This document shows, in pieces, positions 15,101 through 28,044 of a stretch of 64,000 nucleotides of DNA. The DNA comes from Caenorhabditis remanei. Taxonomy: Eukaryota > Nematoda > Chromadorea > Rhabditida > Rhabditidae. Below the pieces are notes generated by a model. It was given only the letters and a program-made list of their open reading frames with translations. It had not been told where the DNA came from and ran no database searches. The stretch lies in assembly GCF_010183535.1 (NCBI RefSeq), contig NC_071333.1:1426001-1490000 (forward strand), written 5' to 3'. The first letter of the stretch is position 1. Each line of letters starts with the position of its first letter. The position numbers and the translations under genes are program-made.

Positions 15101-15592
15101 TAATGATATAATCCTAAGAATTAACTTTATTTGACAAGGACCCAACTCGAGTGTTGGCAACTCCAAAAGGAGCCCAACACTGCCAGTTGGCTTACCTATC
15201 ATCTAAACAAAGTTAATAATTACCTATTTATAATGATATAATCCTAAGAATTAACTTTATTTGACAAGGACCCAACTCGAGTGTTGGCAACTCCAAAAGG
15301 AGCCCAACACTGCCAGTTGGCTTACCTATCATCAAAACAAAGTTAATAATTACCTATTTATAATGATATAATCCTAAGAATTAACTTTATTTGACAAGGA
15401 CCCAACTCGAGTGTTGGCAACTCCAAAAGGAGCCCAACACTGCCAGTTGGCTTACCTATCATCTAAACAAAGTTAATAATTACCTATTTATAATGATATA
15501 ATCCTAAAAATGAACTTTATTTGACAAGCACCCAACTCGAGTGTTGGCAACTCCAAAAGGAGCCCAACACTGCCAGTTGGCTTACCCATCAA
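9127..15592 (+). repeat. 130-bp satellite array, forward, with higher-order repeats
   Basis: About 50 monomers in the same orientation as the first array. Diagnostic variants recur at monomer multiples. The rare TGAACTTTAT start, followed by a CCAATAGG loop variant, occurs at 10961, 12131 and 12651, that is 1170 bp (9 monomers) and 520 bp (4 monomers) apart. A CCATTTGG variant in the right arm of the hairpin is confined to a patch around 13235-14030. This is the pattern of local higher-order amplification. No genes are seen. Confidence 0.97.
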
Positions 15593-16129
15593 TACAGAAC
15601 ATCGCTCTCTACATGTTTATAAAAAACTAACGCCGGAACTTAGAAAGAGAATAAAAATAAAATGGGGCAAGATAAAGAAGGTGCAAAACTGTCTGGAGAA
15701 AATGAGAGACAAATTAGAACCACCTACTTGTAGGCGTGGATAAAGGAAGTATGACTTATTACTGGCCACTAACAGGTATGGGGGGGGGGCCTAATGACTG
15801 GGTCATCTCGGATGTCCCAAGAAGATATGGTGTATGTGAAGACGAGACAATAGACCGACAAAGACAATCTGTCAATTAGTTGACATGCCGACATTGGATG
15901 ATGACATGTGTTGTTTGTTTGACCGTGGGAATAAGTAACAAGAGGGGGGGGGGGTCGGGGTCTCTGGGAAGCATAATTAAGGAAAAGGGCTGCAAGGGTG
16001 ATTAAGAATATTCATACTTGTCAAATCACGGGCCGGCCCGGGCCCGCAGGGCCCGGAGAAAAAATTATTTTTGAAAAATAGAATTGAAATTATTGGAAAT
16101 TAATTTTTGAATCAATTAGAATATATCAG
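15593..16129 (+). mobile_element. Element A, copy 1
   Basis: This approx. 537-bp non-satellite insert matches the reverse complement of 43357-43892 and 47211-47745. It contains G homopolymers near 15780 and 15945, a GC-rich block rich in GGGCC/GGCCC near 16030, and AT-rich sequence at the far end. It begins right after the satellite module end CCCATCAA and stops right before the next module start TTGACAAGG, so it replaces the AT spacer between two hairpin modules. I see no terminal inverted repeats and no convincing protein. It may be a captured fragment amplified with the array or a non-autonomous element. Confidence 0.8.
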
Positions 16130-19100
16130 TTGACAAGGACCCAACTCGAGTGTTGGCAACTCCAAAAGGAGCCCAACACTGCCAGTTGGCTTACCTATCA
16201 ACTAAACAATGTTAATAATTACCTATTTATAATGATATATTACTAAAAATTAATTTTATTTGACAAGGACCCAACTCGAGTGTTGGCAACTCCAAAAGGA
16301 GCCCAACACTGCCAGTTGGCTTACCTATCAACTAAACAAAGTTAATAATTACCTATTTATAATGATATATTACTAAAAATTAATTTTATTTGACAAGGAC
16401 CCAACTCGAGTGTTGGCAACTCCAAAAGGAGCCCAACACTGCCAGTTGGCTTACCTATCATCTAAACAAAGTTAATAATTACCTATTTATAATGATATAT
16501 TACTAAAAATTAACTTTATTTGACAAGGACCCAACTCGAGTGTTGGCAACTCCAAAAGGAGCCCAACACTGCCAGTTGGCTTACCTATCAAGTAAACAAA
16601 GTTAATAATTACCTATTTATAATGATATAATCCTAAAAATTAACTTTATTTGACAAGCACCCAACTCGAGTGTTGGCAACTCCAAAAGGAGCCCAACACT
16701 GCCAGTTGGCTTACCTATCAACTAAACAAAGTTAATAATTACCTATTTATAATGATAAAATCCTAAAAATTAACTTTATTTGACAAGGACCCAACTCGAG
16801 TGTTGGCAACTCCAAAAGGAGCCCAACACTGCCAGTTGGCTTACCTATCATCTAAACAAAGTTAATAATTACCTATTTATAATGATATAATCCTAAAAAT
16901 TAACTTTATTTGACAAGCACCCAACTCGAGTGTTGGCAACTCCAAAAGGAGCCCAACACTGCCAGTTGGCTTACCTATCAACTAAACAAAGTTAATAATT
17001 ACCTATTTATAATGATATAATCCTAAAAATTAACTTTATTTGACAAGCACCCAACTCGAGTGTTGGCAACTCCAAAAGGAGCCCAACACTGCCAGTTGGC
17101 TTACCTATCAAGTAAAAAATGTTAATAATTACCTATTTATAATGATATAATCCTAAAAATTAACTTTATTTGACAAGCACCCAACTCGAGTGTTGGCAAC
17201 TCCAAAAGGAGCCCAACACTGCCAGTTGGCTTACCTATCAAGTAAACAAAGTTAATAATTACCTATTTATAATGATATAATCCTAAAAATTAACTTTATT
17301 TGACAAGGACCCAACTCGAGTGTTGGCAACTCCAAAAGGAGCCCAACACTGCCAGTTGGCTTACCTATCAAGTAAACAAAGTTAATAATTACCTATTTAT
17401 AATGATATAATCCTAAAAATTAACTTTATTTGACAAGGACCCAACTCGAGTGTAGGCAACTCCAAAAGGAGCCCAACACTGCCAGTTGGCTTACCTATCA
17501 AGTAAACAAAGTTAATAATTACCTATTTATAATGATATAATCCTAAAAATTAACTTTATTTGACAAGGACCCAACTCGAGTGTTGGCAACTCCAAAAGGA
17601 GCCCAACACTGCCAGTTGGCTTACCTATCAAGTAAACAATGTTATTAATTACCTATTTATAATGATATAATACTAAAAATTAACTTTATTTGACAAGGAC
17701 CCAACTCGAGTGTTGGCAACTCCAAAAGGAGCCCAACACTGCCAGTTGGCTTACCTATCAAGTAAACAATGTTAATAATTACCTATTTATAATGATATAT
17801 TACTAAAAATTAATTTTATTTGACAAGGACCCAACTCGAGTGTTGGCAACTCCAAAAGGAGCCCAACACTGCCAGTTGGCTTACCTATCAAGTAAACAAT
17901 GTTAATAATTACCTATTTATAATGATATAATCCTAAAAATTAACTTTATTTGACAAGGACCCAACTCGAGTGTTGGCAACTCCAAAAGGAGCCCAACACT
18001 GCCAGTTGGCTTACCTATCAAGTAAACAATGTTAATAATTACCTATTTATAATGATATAATCCTAAAAATTAACTTTATTTGACAAGGACCCAACTCGAG
18101 TGTTGGCAACTCCAAAAGGAGCCCAACACTGCCAGTTGGCTTACCTATCAAGTAAACAATGTTAATAATTACCTATTTATAATGATATAATCCTAAAAAT
18201 TAACTTTATTTGACAAGGACCCAACTCGAGTGTTGGCAACTCCAAAAGGAGCCCAACACTGCCAGTTGGCTTACCTATCAAGTAAACAATGTTAATAATT
18301 ACCTATTTATAATGATATAATCCTAAAAATTAACTTTATTTGACAAGGACCCAACTCGAGTGTTGGCAACTCCAAAAGGAGCCCAACACTGCCAGTTGGC
18401 TTACCTATCAAGTAAACAATGTTAATAATTACCTATTTATAATGATATAATCCTAAAAATTAACTTTATTTGACAAGGACCCAACTCGAGTGTTGGCAAC
18501 TCCAAAAGGAGCCCAACACTGCCAGTTGGCTTACCTATCAAGTAAACAATGTTAATAATTACCTATTTATAATGATATAATCCTAAAAATTAACTTTATT
18601 TGACAAGGACCCAACTCGAGTGTTGGCAACTCCAAAAGGAGCCCAACACTGCCAGTTGGCTTACCTATCAAGTAAACAATGTTAATAATTACCTATTTAT
18701 AATGATATATTACTAAAAATTAATTTTATTTGACAAGGACCCAACTCGAGTGTTGGCAACTCCAAAAGGAGCCCAACACTGCCAGTTGGCTTACCTATCA
18801 AGTAAACAATGTTAATAATTACCTTTTTCTAATGATATAATCCTAAAAATTAACTTTATTTGACAAGGACCCAACTCGAGTGTTGGCAACTCCAAAAGGA
18901 GCCCAACACTGCCAGTTGGCTTACCTATCATCTAAACAAAGTTAATAATTACCTATTTATAATGATATAATCCTAAAAATTAACTTTATTTGACAAGGAC
19001 CCAACTCGAGTGTTGGCAACTCCAAAAGGAGCCCAACACTGCCAGTTGGCTTACCTATCAAGTAAACAATGTTATTAATTACCTATTTATAATGATATAA

Positions 19101-21965
19101 TACTAAAAATTAACTTTATTTGACAAGGACCCAACTCGAGTGTTGGCAACTCCAAAAGGAGCCCAACACTGCCAGTTGGCTTACCTATCAAGTAAACAAT
19201 GTTAATAATTACCTATTTATAATGATATAATCCTAAAAATTAACTTTATTTGACAAGGACCCAACTCGAGTGTTGGCAACTCCAAAAGGAGCCCAACACT
19301 GCCAGTTGGCTTACCTATCATCTAAACAAAGTTAATAATTACCTATTTATAATGATATAATACTAAAATACAATTTTATTTGACAAGGACCCAACTCGAG
19401 TGTTGGCAACTCCAAAAGGAGCCCAACACTGCCAGTTGGCTTACCTATCATCTAAACAAAGTTAATAATTACCTATTTATAATGATATAATACTAAAAAT
19501 TAACTTTATTTGACAAGCACCCAACTCGAGTGTTGGCAACTCCAAAAGGAGCCCAACACTGCCAGTTGGCTTACCTATCAAGTAAACAATGTTATTAATT
19601 ACCTATTTATAATGATATAATACTAAAAATTAACTTTATTTGACAAGGACCCAACTCGAGTGTTGGCAACTCCAAAAGGAGCCCAACACTGCCAGTTGGC
19701 TTACCTATCATCTAAACAAAGTTAATAATTACCTATTTATAATGATATAATACTAAAATACAATTTTATTTGACAAGGACCCAACTCGAGTGTTGGCAAC
19801 TCTAAAAGGAGCCCAACACTGCCAGTTGGCTTACCTATCAAGTAAACAAAGTTAATAATTACCTATTTATAATGATATAATCCTAAAAATTAATTTTATT
19901 TGACAAGGACCCAACTCGAGTGTTGGCAACTCCAAAAGGAGCCCAACACTGCCAGTTGGCTTACCTATCATCTAAACAAAGTTAATAATTACCTATTTAT
20001 AATGATATAATACTAAAAATTAACTTTATTTGACAAGCACCCAACTCGAGTGTTGGCAACTCCAAAAGGAGCCCAACACTGCCAGTTGGCTTACCTATCA
20101 TCTAAACAAAGTTAATAATTACCTATTTATAATGATATAATCCTAAAAATTAACTTTATTTGACAAGGACCCAACTCGAGTGTTGGCAACTCCAAAAGGA
20201 GCCCAACACTGCCAGTTGGCTTACCTATCAAGTAAACAATGTTATTAATTACCTATTTATAATGATATAATACTAAAAATTAACTTTATTTGACAAGGAC
20301 CCAACTCGAGTGTTGGCAACTCCAAAAGGAGCCCAACACTGCCAGTTGGCTTACCTATCAAGTAAACAATGTTAATAATTACCTATTTATAATGATATAA
20401 TCCTAAAAATTAACTTTATTTGACAAGGACCCAACTCGAGTGTTGGCAACTCCAAAAGGAGCCCAACACTGCCAGTTGGCTTACCTATCAAGTAAACAAT
20501 GTTAATAATTACCTATTTATAATGATAAAATACTAAAAATTAACTTTATTTGACAAGGACCCAACTCGAGTGTTGGCAACTCCAAAAGGAGCCCAACACT
20601 GCCAGTTGGCTTACCTATCATCTAAACAAAGTTAATAATTACCTATTTATAATGATATAATCCTAAAAATTAACTTTATTTGACAAGGACCCAACTCGAG
20701 TGTTGGCAACTCCAAAAGGAGCCCAACACTGCCAGTTGGCTTACCTATCAAGTAAACAATGTTAATAATTACCTATTTATAATGATATAATCCTAAAAAT
20801 TAACTTTATTTGACAAGGACCCAACTCGAGTGTTGGCAACTCCAAAAGGAGCCCAACACTGCCAGTTGGCTTACCTATCATCTAAACAAAGTTAATAATT
20901 ACCTATTTATAATGATATAATCCTAAAAATTAACTTTATTTGACAAGGACCCAACTCGAGTGTTGGCAACTCCAAAAGGAGCCCAACACTGCCAGTTGGC
21001 TTACCTATCAAGTAAACAATGTTAATAATTACCTATTTATAATGATATAATCCTAAAAATTAACTTTATTTGACAAGGACCCAACTCGAGTGTTGGCAAC
21101 TCCAAAAGGAGCCCAACACTGCCAGTTGGCTTACCTATCAAGTAAACAATGTTAATAATTACCTATTTATAATGATATAATCCTAAAAATTAACTTTATT
21201 TGACAAGGACCCAACTCGAGTGTTGGCAACTCCAAAAGGAGCCCAACACTGCCAGTTGGCTTACCTATCAAGTAAACAATGTTAATAATTACCTATTTAT
21301 AATGATAAAATACTAAAAATTAACTTTATTTGACAAGGACCCAACTCGAGTGTTGGCAACTCCAAAAGGAGCCCAACACTGCCAGTTGGCTTACCTATCA
21401 TCTAAACAAAGTTAATAATTACCTATTTATAATGATATAATCCTAAAAATTAACTTTATTTGACAAGGACCCAACTCGAGTGTTGGCAACTCCAAAAGGA
21501 GCCCAACACTGCCAGTTGGCTTACCTATCAAGTAAACAATGTTAATAATTACCTATTTATAATGATATAATCCTAAAAATTAACTTTATTTGACAAGGAC
21601 CCAACTCGAGTGTTGGCAACTCCAAAAGGAGCCCAACACTGCCAGTTGGCTTACCTATCAAGTAAACAATGTTAATAATTACCTATTTATAATGATATAA
21701 TCCTAAAAATTAACTTTATTTGACAAGGACCCAACTCGAGTGTTGGCAACTCCAAAAGGAGCCCAACACTGCCAGTTGGCTTACCTATCAAGTAAACAAT
21801 GTTAATAATTACCTATTTATAATGATATATTACTAAAAATTAATTTTATTTGACAAGGACCCAACTCGAGTGTTGGCAACTCCAAAAGGAGCCCAACACT
21901 GCCAGTTGGCTTACCTATCAAGTAAACAATGTTAATAATTACCTATTTATAATGATATAATCCTA
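16130..21965 (+). repeat. 130-bp satellite array, forward, abutting the gene island
   Basis: About 45 monomers in the same orientation as upstream. The array stops inside the AT spacer after ATAATCCTA at 21965, where unrelated sequence begins. Rare spacer variants (for example TACTAAAATACAATTTTATT near 19365 and 19750) recur, which again indicates block duplication. No genes are seen. Confidence 0.97.
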
Positions 21966-22122
21966 TGTTGACAGTCTCCTGGTCCCCGAATCAGGTCCCT
22001 GTCCCACTCCAAACTAAAATGTAATTTGTATCACTAAATTATTCTAATTTAGTTTATACTTATTACGTATTTTACTTTCTGTTAATTAACTCCCTTCTTC
22101 CCTGTCCCTTTAACCCCATTTC

Positions 22123-22453
22123 AGGCGGAAGTAATATTCCACAATTCAAGTTGCCGCCATTTAGTCGTGTCTGCGTCTCTCCAGTCAAAGGCGCACGCTG
22201 TTTCCGACGTCCGCTGGTCTCGCCACGCGCACACCTGCTAAACGACTGTGACCGTACTCGACCGACTCCCCTCGCTTGGCCTAAAGCCATTTTTAATTTG
22301 GTGTTCCTTTTTAGTGTTGTTTTTCTTCTCTCTCTAAGAGAGTTATTATTGTGTTTTGTAAGAGAAGTTGTTAGAGAGCGTCCTGTAGCCCCTCGAGAGC
22401 CCCCGATACGTGTATCGGGCGCTTACAGAGTCGCTACTATGTTCCCTCGATAA
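22123..22453 (+). other. Possible 3' terminal exon, doubtful
   Basis: After an acceptor-like CCATTTCAG (22114-22122) an open frame runs to a stop at 22453. It begins with residues reading GGSNIPQFKLPPFS and includes a hydrophobic stretch (IFNLVFLFSVVFLL, about 22290-22330). An AATAAA follows at 22544-22549. There is no ATG near the start. Upstream sequence reaches satellite within 160 bp, so any 5' exons are missing. The first residues faintly recall the LP-K-LPxF segment of retroelement Gag proteins, but nothing after them does. It could be a truncated gene remnant or chance. Confidence 0.2.
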
Positions 22454-23340
22454 CTCTTTTCCCCTTAATTCGTATTGTATTGTAAAAGGCAGAACCGAAT
22501 AGGTTTTTAATGCAGTTCCTCGCGGGACATGCTTTTTCCCTATAATAAATGGTTCTTGTAAATACTTGAGTTGTCAGCACATCGGGCACTTCCTTTAAAT
22601 CCACTGAACCACCTATTGGAAGTATAAATTGGGCTCATGTTCCCACCCTACTCGGCACATTACCGGCGGCCTTCTGGAGACAGAAGGGGTGGCCACATTT
22701 GGTGCATCTTGACCAGGTTTTCTCCGCTAGACCGGAAAATTTCGAGTTATCGATTTTTCCCCTCGACACGGACGAATCAGTCGGTTTGCCCATATTTTGT
22801 CCGAGAAAATCGATTTTTCGATTTTTTATGTGCTGCGATTCTCGTGTTTTTCCTTGAAAATACATTAGAACGGCGAAAACTTCTTTGCATTTCGCAATTT
22901 CGGCCCTTTTTTGTTGCTTTTTTCCCGCGAAATTCCGCTTCCCTTTTTTGAATTTGGCGCCATTTAAGGCCCCACCTTTAAATTTGGGAGGCAATTGCGC
23001 TCTAGTGCGAAGCGCTGCGCCGCGGTGCGGCTTTAGGCCTTCCCACTTTTGCGCGAATTTCAGCGCGATTTTTGCATCATTCCCTCGCTTTTCGGCACCG
23101 TTTTCGCGATTTTTCGCAAAAACCAGCTAGAAAATCGACGGAAAAGGCCCGAAAACACTCGGACACTCGAGAAATTCGGATTTTTCCCCTCGAAACTCGC
23201 AGTTTGTCTGAAAAATCGAATTTTCCCCGGAAAATTCTAATTTTTCGGCATTCCGCTCAGTTTCCCGGCGAAATTTCCCAATTCCACTCGATTTCTTCGC
23301 ACATCAACCTCGGATTCGCTCTCCTCGAGGATTTCGCAAC
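22454..23340. other. Gene-free stretch with TCGATTTTTC-type sequence
   Basis: I see no supported gene. The segment holds an AATAAA at 22544-22549 and many short runs of the TCGATTTTTC and TTTTCGCGATTTTTC kind. A GC-rich piece at about 22995-23040 looks like ordinary nematode intergenic or promoter-proximal DNA. Open frames on both strands here use non-ATG starts and low-complexity codons. Confidence 0.5.
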
Positions 23341-23349
23341 GGATTTTTC

Positions 23350-24250
23350 TGAAAATTGGTTGGAAATCGATCGGAACGCCCTCGCATCGACTCAAATGGA
23401 TGGCTCGAGCTTCGCGGGCATCAGTCGTTATTGCCCGGTCCCGCTTCCCTCGGTTTTCTCCCCAATTCCCCCGTTTTTCGAATTTCGAAATATTGCGAAA
23501 TATTTCGAAAATTCCGAAAAACCCGGAAACGGGCAAGGAATCGATCAGAAGTTCTACGGATCGGGTACTCTGATTGCCTCGTGCTCATTTGCGTCAGTTG
23601 TCATCGCCCTCTCCCGCTTCCCTCGTTTTTCTCCCCAATTCCCCATTTTTTCGGATTTCGAAATATTTCGAAAATTCCGAAAAAACCGGAAGCGGGCAAG
23701 AAATCGATCAGAAGTTCTACGGATTGGGTACTCTGACTGCATCGTGCTTCGTCGCTTCGTCTGCTGCTGTTTTGGTCCACTTCCCTCGCTTTTTTCTCGA
23801 GATTACGACTGGATTTCGTGATTCCGACACGCTTTGAGGTTTCGTTTCTGGTTCTTATCCCTCGTGCTACGTTGGCGAACGGTGTTGCCCCCTTCTTGCT
23901 GTGTTTTAACACGGATTCGTCCGTTTGCGGAAAGGTGTAATACTTCTAGCTAACAGATCACATCGGAGACGTTCGAGTAACGAACTAGAGGCGTTTCGCA
24001 TGTCCCGAACCACTCGGAAACTGAGAAAAAATCGATCAGAAGTTTCGCGACTGGATTGGATGGCTCCCTCGTGCCCTGTGGCTTCGGATGTCGTTTGCTG
24101 GTCAACTTCCCTCGGTTTTCTCGGGACTACGAACGGTTCTCGCGATTCCGACACCCCTCGAAGCAATTCGAGGCGTTTCGCTCGCCCCGAACCATTCGGA
24201 AACTGGGAAAAATCGATCAGAAGTCTCGTGTGATGTCCGATGTCGTTTCG
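23350..24250 (+). repeat. Imperfect tandem repeat with TCGATCAGAAGT core
   Basis: The core TCGATCAGAAGT occurs at 23541, 23704, 24032 and 24213, with a weaker copy near 23367. Spacings of 163 and 181 bp separate the first and last pairs. Each unit contains runs such as TTCGAAATATTTCG and CCGGAA before the core, and usually a TTCCCTCG(G)TTTTCTC segment. The repeat keeps a 249-codon plus-strand frame open at 23072-23821. I treat that frame as a repeat artefact because it lacks complexity and splice signals. Confidence 0.75.
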
Positions 24251-24437
24251 TACTGGATTTCGAGCGGGATTGTTCTCGTTTTGGGTGCTTCTCCCTCGGG
24301 ATGAAGCCACTTGGCTATAGTTCTCCGTTCTTATTTTTTGTGTTAAGTTGGTGAAAGGTACTGCCGCTTCTTGCTGTGTTTTAACACAGATTCGTCTGTT
24401 TGCGGGAGGGTGTGGTACTGGAAGCTGACTGATCGCA
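23850..24437 (+). repeat. Direct repeat about 475 bp apart
   Basis: Two diverged copies of an approx. 90-bp segment occur at about 23850-23955 and 24330-24437. Both contain TTCTTGCTGTGTTTTAACAC (23893 and 24368) followed by GATTCGTC and GTTTGCGG. They bracket part of the TCGATCAGAAGT repeats, so the left part of the island has grown by duplication. Confidence 0.7.
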
Positions 24438-24707
24438 TTAAAGACGGTCGTTGAATAAGTCAAGGTCCCTTCATGCCAGCTTGCTGGATCGGAGGGAGTC
24501 TCTTTGCGGATCTGAGCGTCTATTGTAGTCACGTCTTTCCGAATAGTTTTTGATATCGCCCTCTCCCCTCGCCGGATATTCTCAGAATTCTTATGAATTC
24601 TGTACTTCCGAAGGGGATCGGTGGTCAATTACAGCATTCGGACTGATACCCTACAATCGATTCCTCAGATCTAAGACGTTGTCTGGATGTCTGAGAACCC
24701 GGAACCT

Positions 24708-24737
24708 CCGCTAAGCAGCCGCAAGGCAGCGAAGCGG
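24708..24737 (+). other. Nested hairpin with GCAA tetraloop
   Basis: Outer arms CCGCT and AGCGG enclose GCC-GCAA-GGC. GCAA is a stable GNRA loop in RNA. The 8-mer CCGCAAGG recurs at 26501, 27111 and 28069 on the same strand. Confidence 0.5.
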
Positions 24738-26493
24738 TCGGGAAGCCGAGTTTTTAGATTAAAGGATGATATGAAAAACTGGGGGTCCTCGACCTCGTGT
24801 ATGATTTTGATGTTTCGGATGCTCCTTTTGAAGGATTATCGGTAGTTGTCTCCAGCTCTTCGGAGCGCGAGCAATCCCGATAACCGATTCCCTGCCGAGC
24901 GGTCAGCAGTTTTTACTGCGTACGACCCCTCTCGTGGGACAAGGATCCATCGGAATGTTGATGTTTACATGGGATCTTGGGTCGGTTTGGTTTTGTTCAG
25001 CTCACTAAGCTTCATCGGTATAATTCCGACCCGCCGAACGTGTTGAATTAAGTACCGAGCAGGCTGGCCCCCTCGTGTGAAGCCCGACTGGTTCACCAGA
25101 TACGGTTTTGAGCTTATCGGCTCGTGTTATTGACTAGCGAAAGAGATGCCAGGCAAGAGACGATCAGACTCCTCCCTCCGGAGGGCAGTCCCTGTCCCGC
25201 CTCAGGTGCTCCATTTTCTGCGTTAGTTAGGGACTGTAAGCTCTGTGTCCCACCCGTTTCCCCCTAGCGGCTCCCATCCACTAACCGTGGTCGTCTTGCC
25301 GGCAAGGGTCTCTGGTCGGCATATGAATACAGAAACCTCGAGTAAGGTACGCCACGAATCAGTGCGTATGCCACTTTCGTAACCGGCCCCTCGAGTTAAC
25401 ACGCCCCAATGAGATTTCATTAGACGTTCCGTGAGCTGTTCTTGCCTTATCGTATGATTTGGTAGTCGTTTGAGAACAGTTAGCGGAATACGTACTGTAT
25501 CTGGCCCATCATCGGGACTCAGAAATTTCGTAAGCCGTCAGTAGATAGCAAGCGAGCCTTCGGATAGTCTTCTTTTGCTCCGGTTTAGAGCTTGACAGGA
25601 AATGGCGATATTTCCTCGACCTCACGACCCTCGCAATTTTGGAAGTTCGACCAATGGTGTTAATGCGAGCCTCGGCGATTCGATCTCCCTCGATGTATTT
25701 CGAGTCTTTCGAATCCCCCTCACCTCGATAACACACCTAGTCAATTCTTCTAGTGTTTCATCCGATTCGCTCCCTCGCTTTCAGACTTCCAGGTAGAAAG
25801 TCGATTTAGTTCATCGATTGTTCGAACACCCACTGGTTTAGTAGCAGGATTCTGAAGGGTTAAGGCTGATGCCTACTTTCGAAAACATCAACGCAAGCGT
25901 TGCATTGTGAGTAGATCCGAAGCGATCGAGCAGTCGGTACCCTCTGTTTACCTGATATGATAACTAGCGGCCTATTAGATAACATCGACTCACTAATATC
26001 CACTCTCTATCCCAAGAAGACGCTATTATCGCAGAAAAATCTGAGTAATTTCGCACTTGTCTTCTGTGTTAGAACCTCCAATGGAAAGGAACTACGCCTA
26101 AGCTCGCCGGTTCGACAGACGCTTTTCAAGCATCTGAACTCGCCGATCCTCAGACGACCATTCCCTCCGGCGGAGCATTTGGTGCTAGCGAGTCATCCGT
26201 TCAATTTGATTCGGAGAGCTATGCATTGAATGGGTTCCAGATCGTTCGGTCTCACCGAGGAACGTTGAATTTCGTATCGAGATCGGAGCCCCATATGGGC
26301 CTACTCCCCTCGGATACATGCAATTTGAATTTCAACCGACTCTGTACACATCGATACGAAATCTGACCTAACTGCCAGAAGACTTAGTTGAAGAGTGTAT
26401 ATGCTCTTCGGCGACCGACATATTCAGTAGCGTGTTAACATGAACTGAAACAGTCAGCCCGGTTATTCTGGCTTGTTGGCCCGCTCCCCCTCG

Positions 26494-26515
26494 TAACCGG
26501 CCGCAAGGTTGGTTA
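26494..26515 (+). other. Hairpin with GCAA loop
   Basis: TAACCGGCC pairs with GGTTGGTTA, two of the pairs being G-U in RNA, around a GCAA loop. The G-U pairs would form only in plus-strand RNA, not in a DNA cruciform. Confidence 0.5.
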
Positions 26516-28044
26516 TTCGGTGATCGTCCCCAATGAGCTATAGGATAGTCGGCTGTGTTAGTGCGAGAGAGTGTCTTTCGTATGCTCTTCTGGTTACAGG
26601 ATTTGAGGAGGATACTCCCTATGGAGCATCCTCTGGCCCCCCGGAGCGTGGATTACGCTCTGGGGAGAGTTTCTAGTATTGAATCACGTTCAGAGATGAT
26701 CGTAGTCAGCGATTCGGTGTAGCCTTCGCCGAAGCATATCCCTCGATTTCGAGTGAGACCCTTCAGAGCGGAGATACACTCGAATCCTCTGGCCCCCCGG
26801 AGCATGGGTTCTAGGACCCACTGCTCCAGGGCGCCATTGATTATGAGACCCTCGGGACCAGATTGGTGCTATCAGATCCGCCTATTGGAAGATGTGTATG
26901 AAGTATGGAATCAGAGTTTCGATTCTGAATCCTAGATATTCAATCATACATAACACGGAACTCTGAGTATCTCGTGAAAAATGTTCATTATCGAGAGTAG
27001 TTCGACCGAAATAGACTTACATTCTCCCCCAGTGGGCGAGTGTGGGCACGTTTCCCTCGAACTGCAAAGGAATTCTTGTAGCACAGATTCTGTGTTAGAA
27101 TCTCGCTGTCCCGCAAGGGATTTGGTATACTCTAGACCGGATTTTCGGCAGTTTTCGCGTCAGGTCGCGTGGCTTTTGTACCTTTTTGGTACATTACTGA
27201 CTGTGGACACTTCCTCGAAATCTGAAGGTTGTCTAACAACCGTTGTCGACAGTATTAACAATCTGGAAATCCACTCGATAACCACATCTGGATGAGAGAA
27301 AGAGAATAAACTAAGTGGTGCTTTAGTTTGCGGTATAGGCAGATGACAGCGATAAGCCGGAGTTGTATGACCCCTCCTTCTCCCTCGATTCTCTTAGTGG
27401 CCGTAGGTAGTCGTTTTTGATTACGGACCCTCTCTGTCATTCGAGTCTTCGTTTTGTTCTGAGTAGGACTTGAGGTTGAAGCTTTCGGTTTAGCCGTTTT
27501 GGAGCGATTTTAAGCGGATCGGTAGATTAACGGGCCGGCCGCCTGGCAAGCGGAGGGCCTTATTAGGCTACCAATACCTCGTCTCTATCACGAACTACAC
27601 TGAAAGTAGATCCTCGAGACTTACTAAGAACCGATGAGAATGACAGTCGTTTAAGAGAGACCGTAATCAGCTTACGAATACACTATATTGTCAAACTAAT
27701 TACATGACGGAATCCGTTATGATTCCAAAGCCTCTTTGCTTTCAGAGTGGTGGTCTCGATCGCCACATAGAAAGCTCTCGCTTAGCTTTGAGATGGTTTA
27801 GTATCGTGTTGCGGCGAAACTTCTCGCGTAGAGCTCTACCAGTGATGTCTGAGAAGGTGACTCCTTCAACTGATGCCGCTGACTATCTCTCGTCATCTCG
27901 AACCTTTTCGCCTTTGTATACGCAAGTAGTTTCTTTTTTGAATTCTAACTTATTTTGCCCGTGTAACTCCGTGACAGTTTCTCGTCATTGTTCCATCCGA
28001 GCATAGTTGAATCAGTTATGTTTCAGCGACCCTCGAGATCGACG

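Larger units (their letters stand above)
24438..28020 (+). other. 3.6-kb gene-poor stretch with many short hairpins
   Basis: I cannot support a gene here; plus-strand open frames at 25957-26229 (90 aa, ATG) and 27704-28006 (100 aa, ATG) are unrecognised and may be chance. What stands out is local inverted repeats. Examples are 24708-24737 (nested CCGCT/AGCGG and GCC-GCAA-GGC), 24855-24866 (GCTC-TTCG-GAGC), 25088-25099, 25110-25123, 26494-26515 (GCAA loop), 26639-26665, 26799-26827, 27109-27120 (TCCC-GCAA-GGGA) and 27177-27193. CCCTCG continues at island density. A structured non-coding RNA is possible but unproven. Confidence 0.45.

Noticed and set aside
1..21965. TTGACA and TATAAT words in every monomer, resembling bacterial promoter boxes
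   Set aside because: The order and spacing are wrong and the island is clearly eukaryotic (introns, AATAAA).
22635..22994. Minus-strand frame of 119 codons with a CTKCGHPFC segment
   Set aside because: It starts at TTG, all other island genes are on the plus strand, and it is Lys/Phe-rich because of the AAAAA/TTTTT tracts. One CxxC pair is not enough.
23072..23821. 249-codon open frame on the plus strand
   Set aside because: It runs through the TCGATCAGAAGT tandem repeat, has low-complexity Phe/Ser/Arg content, is open in neighbouring frames too, and lacks acceptor and donor signals.
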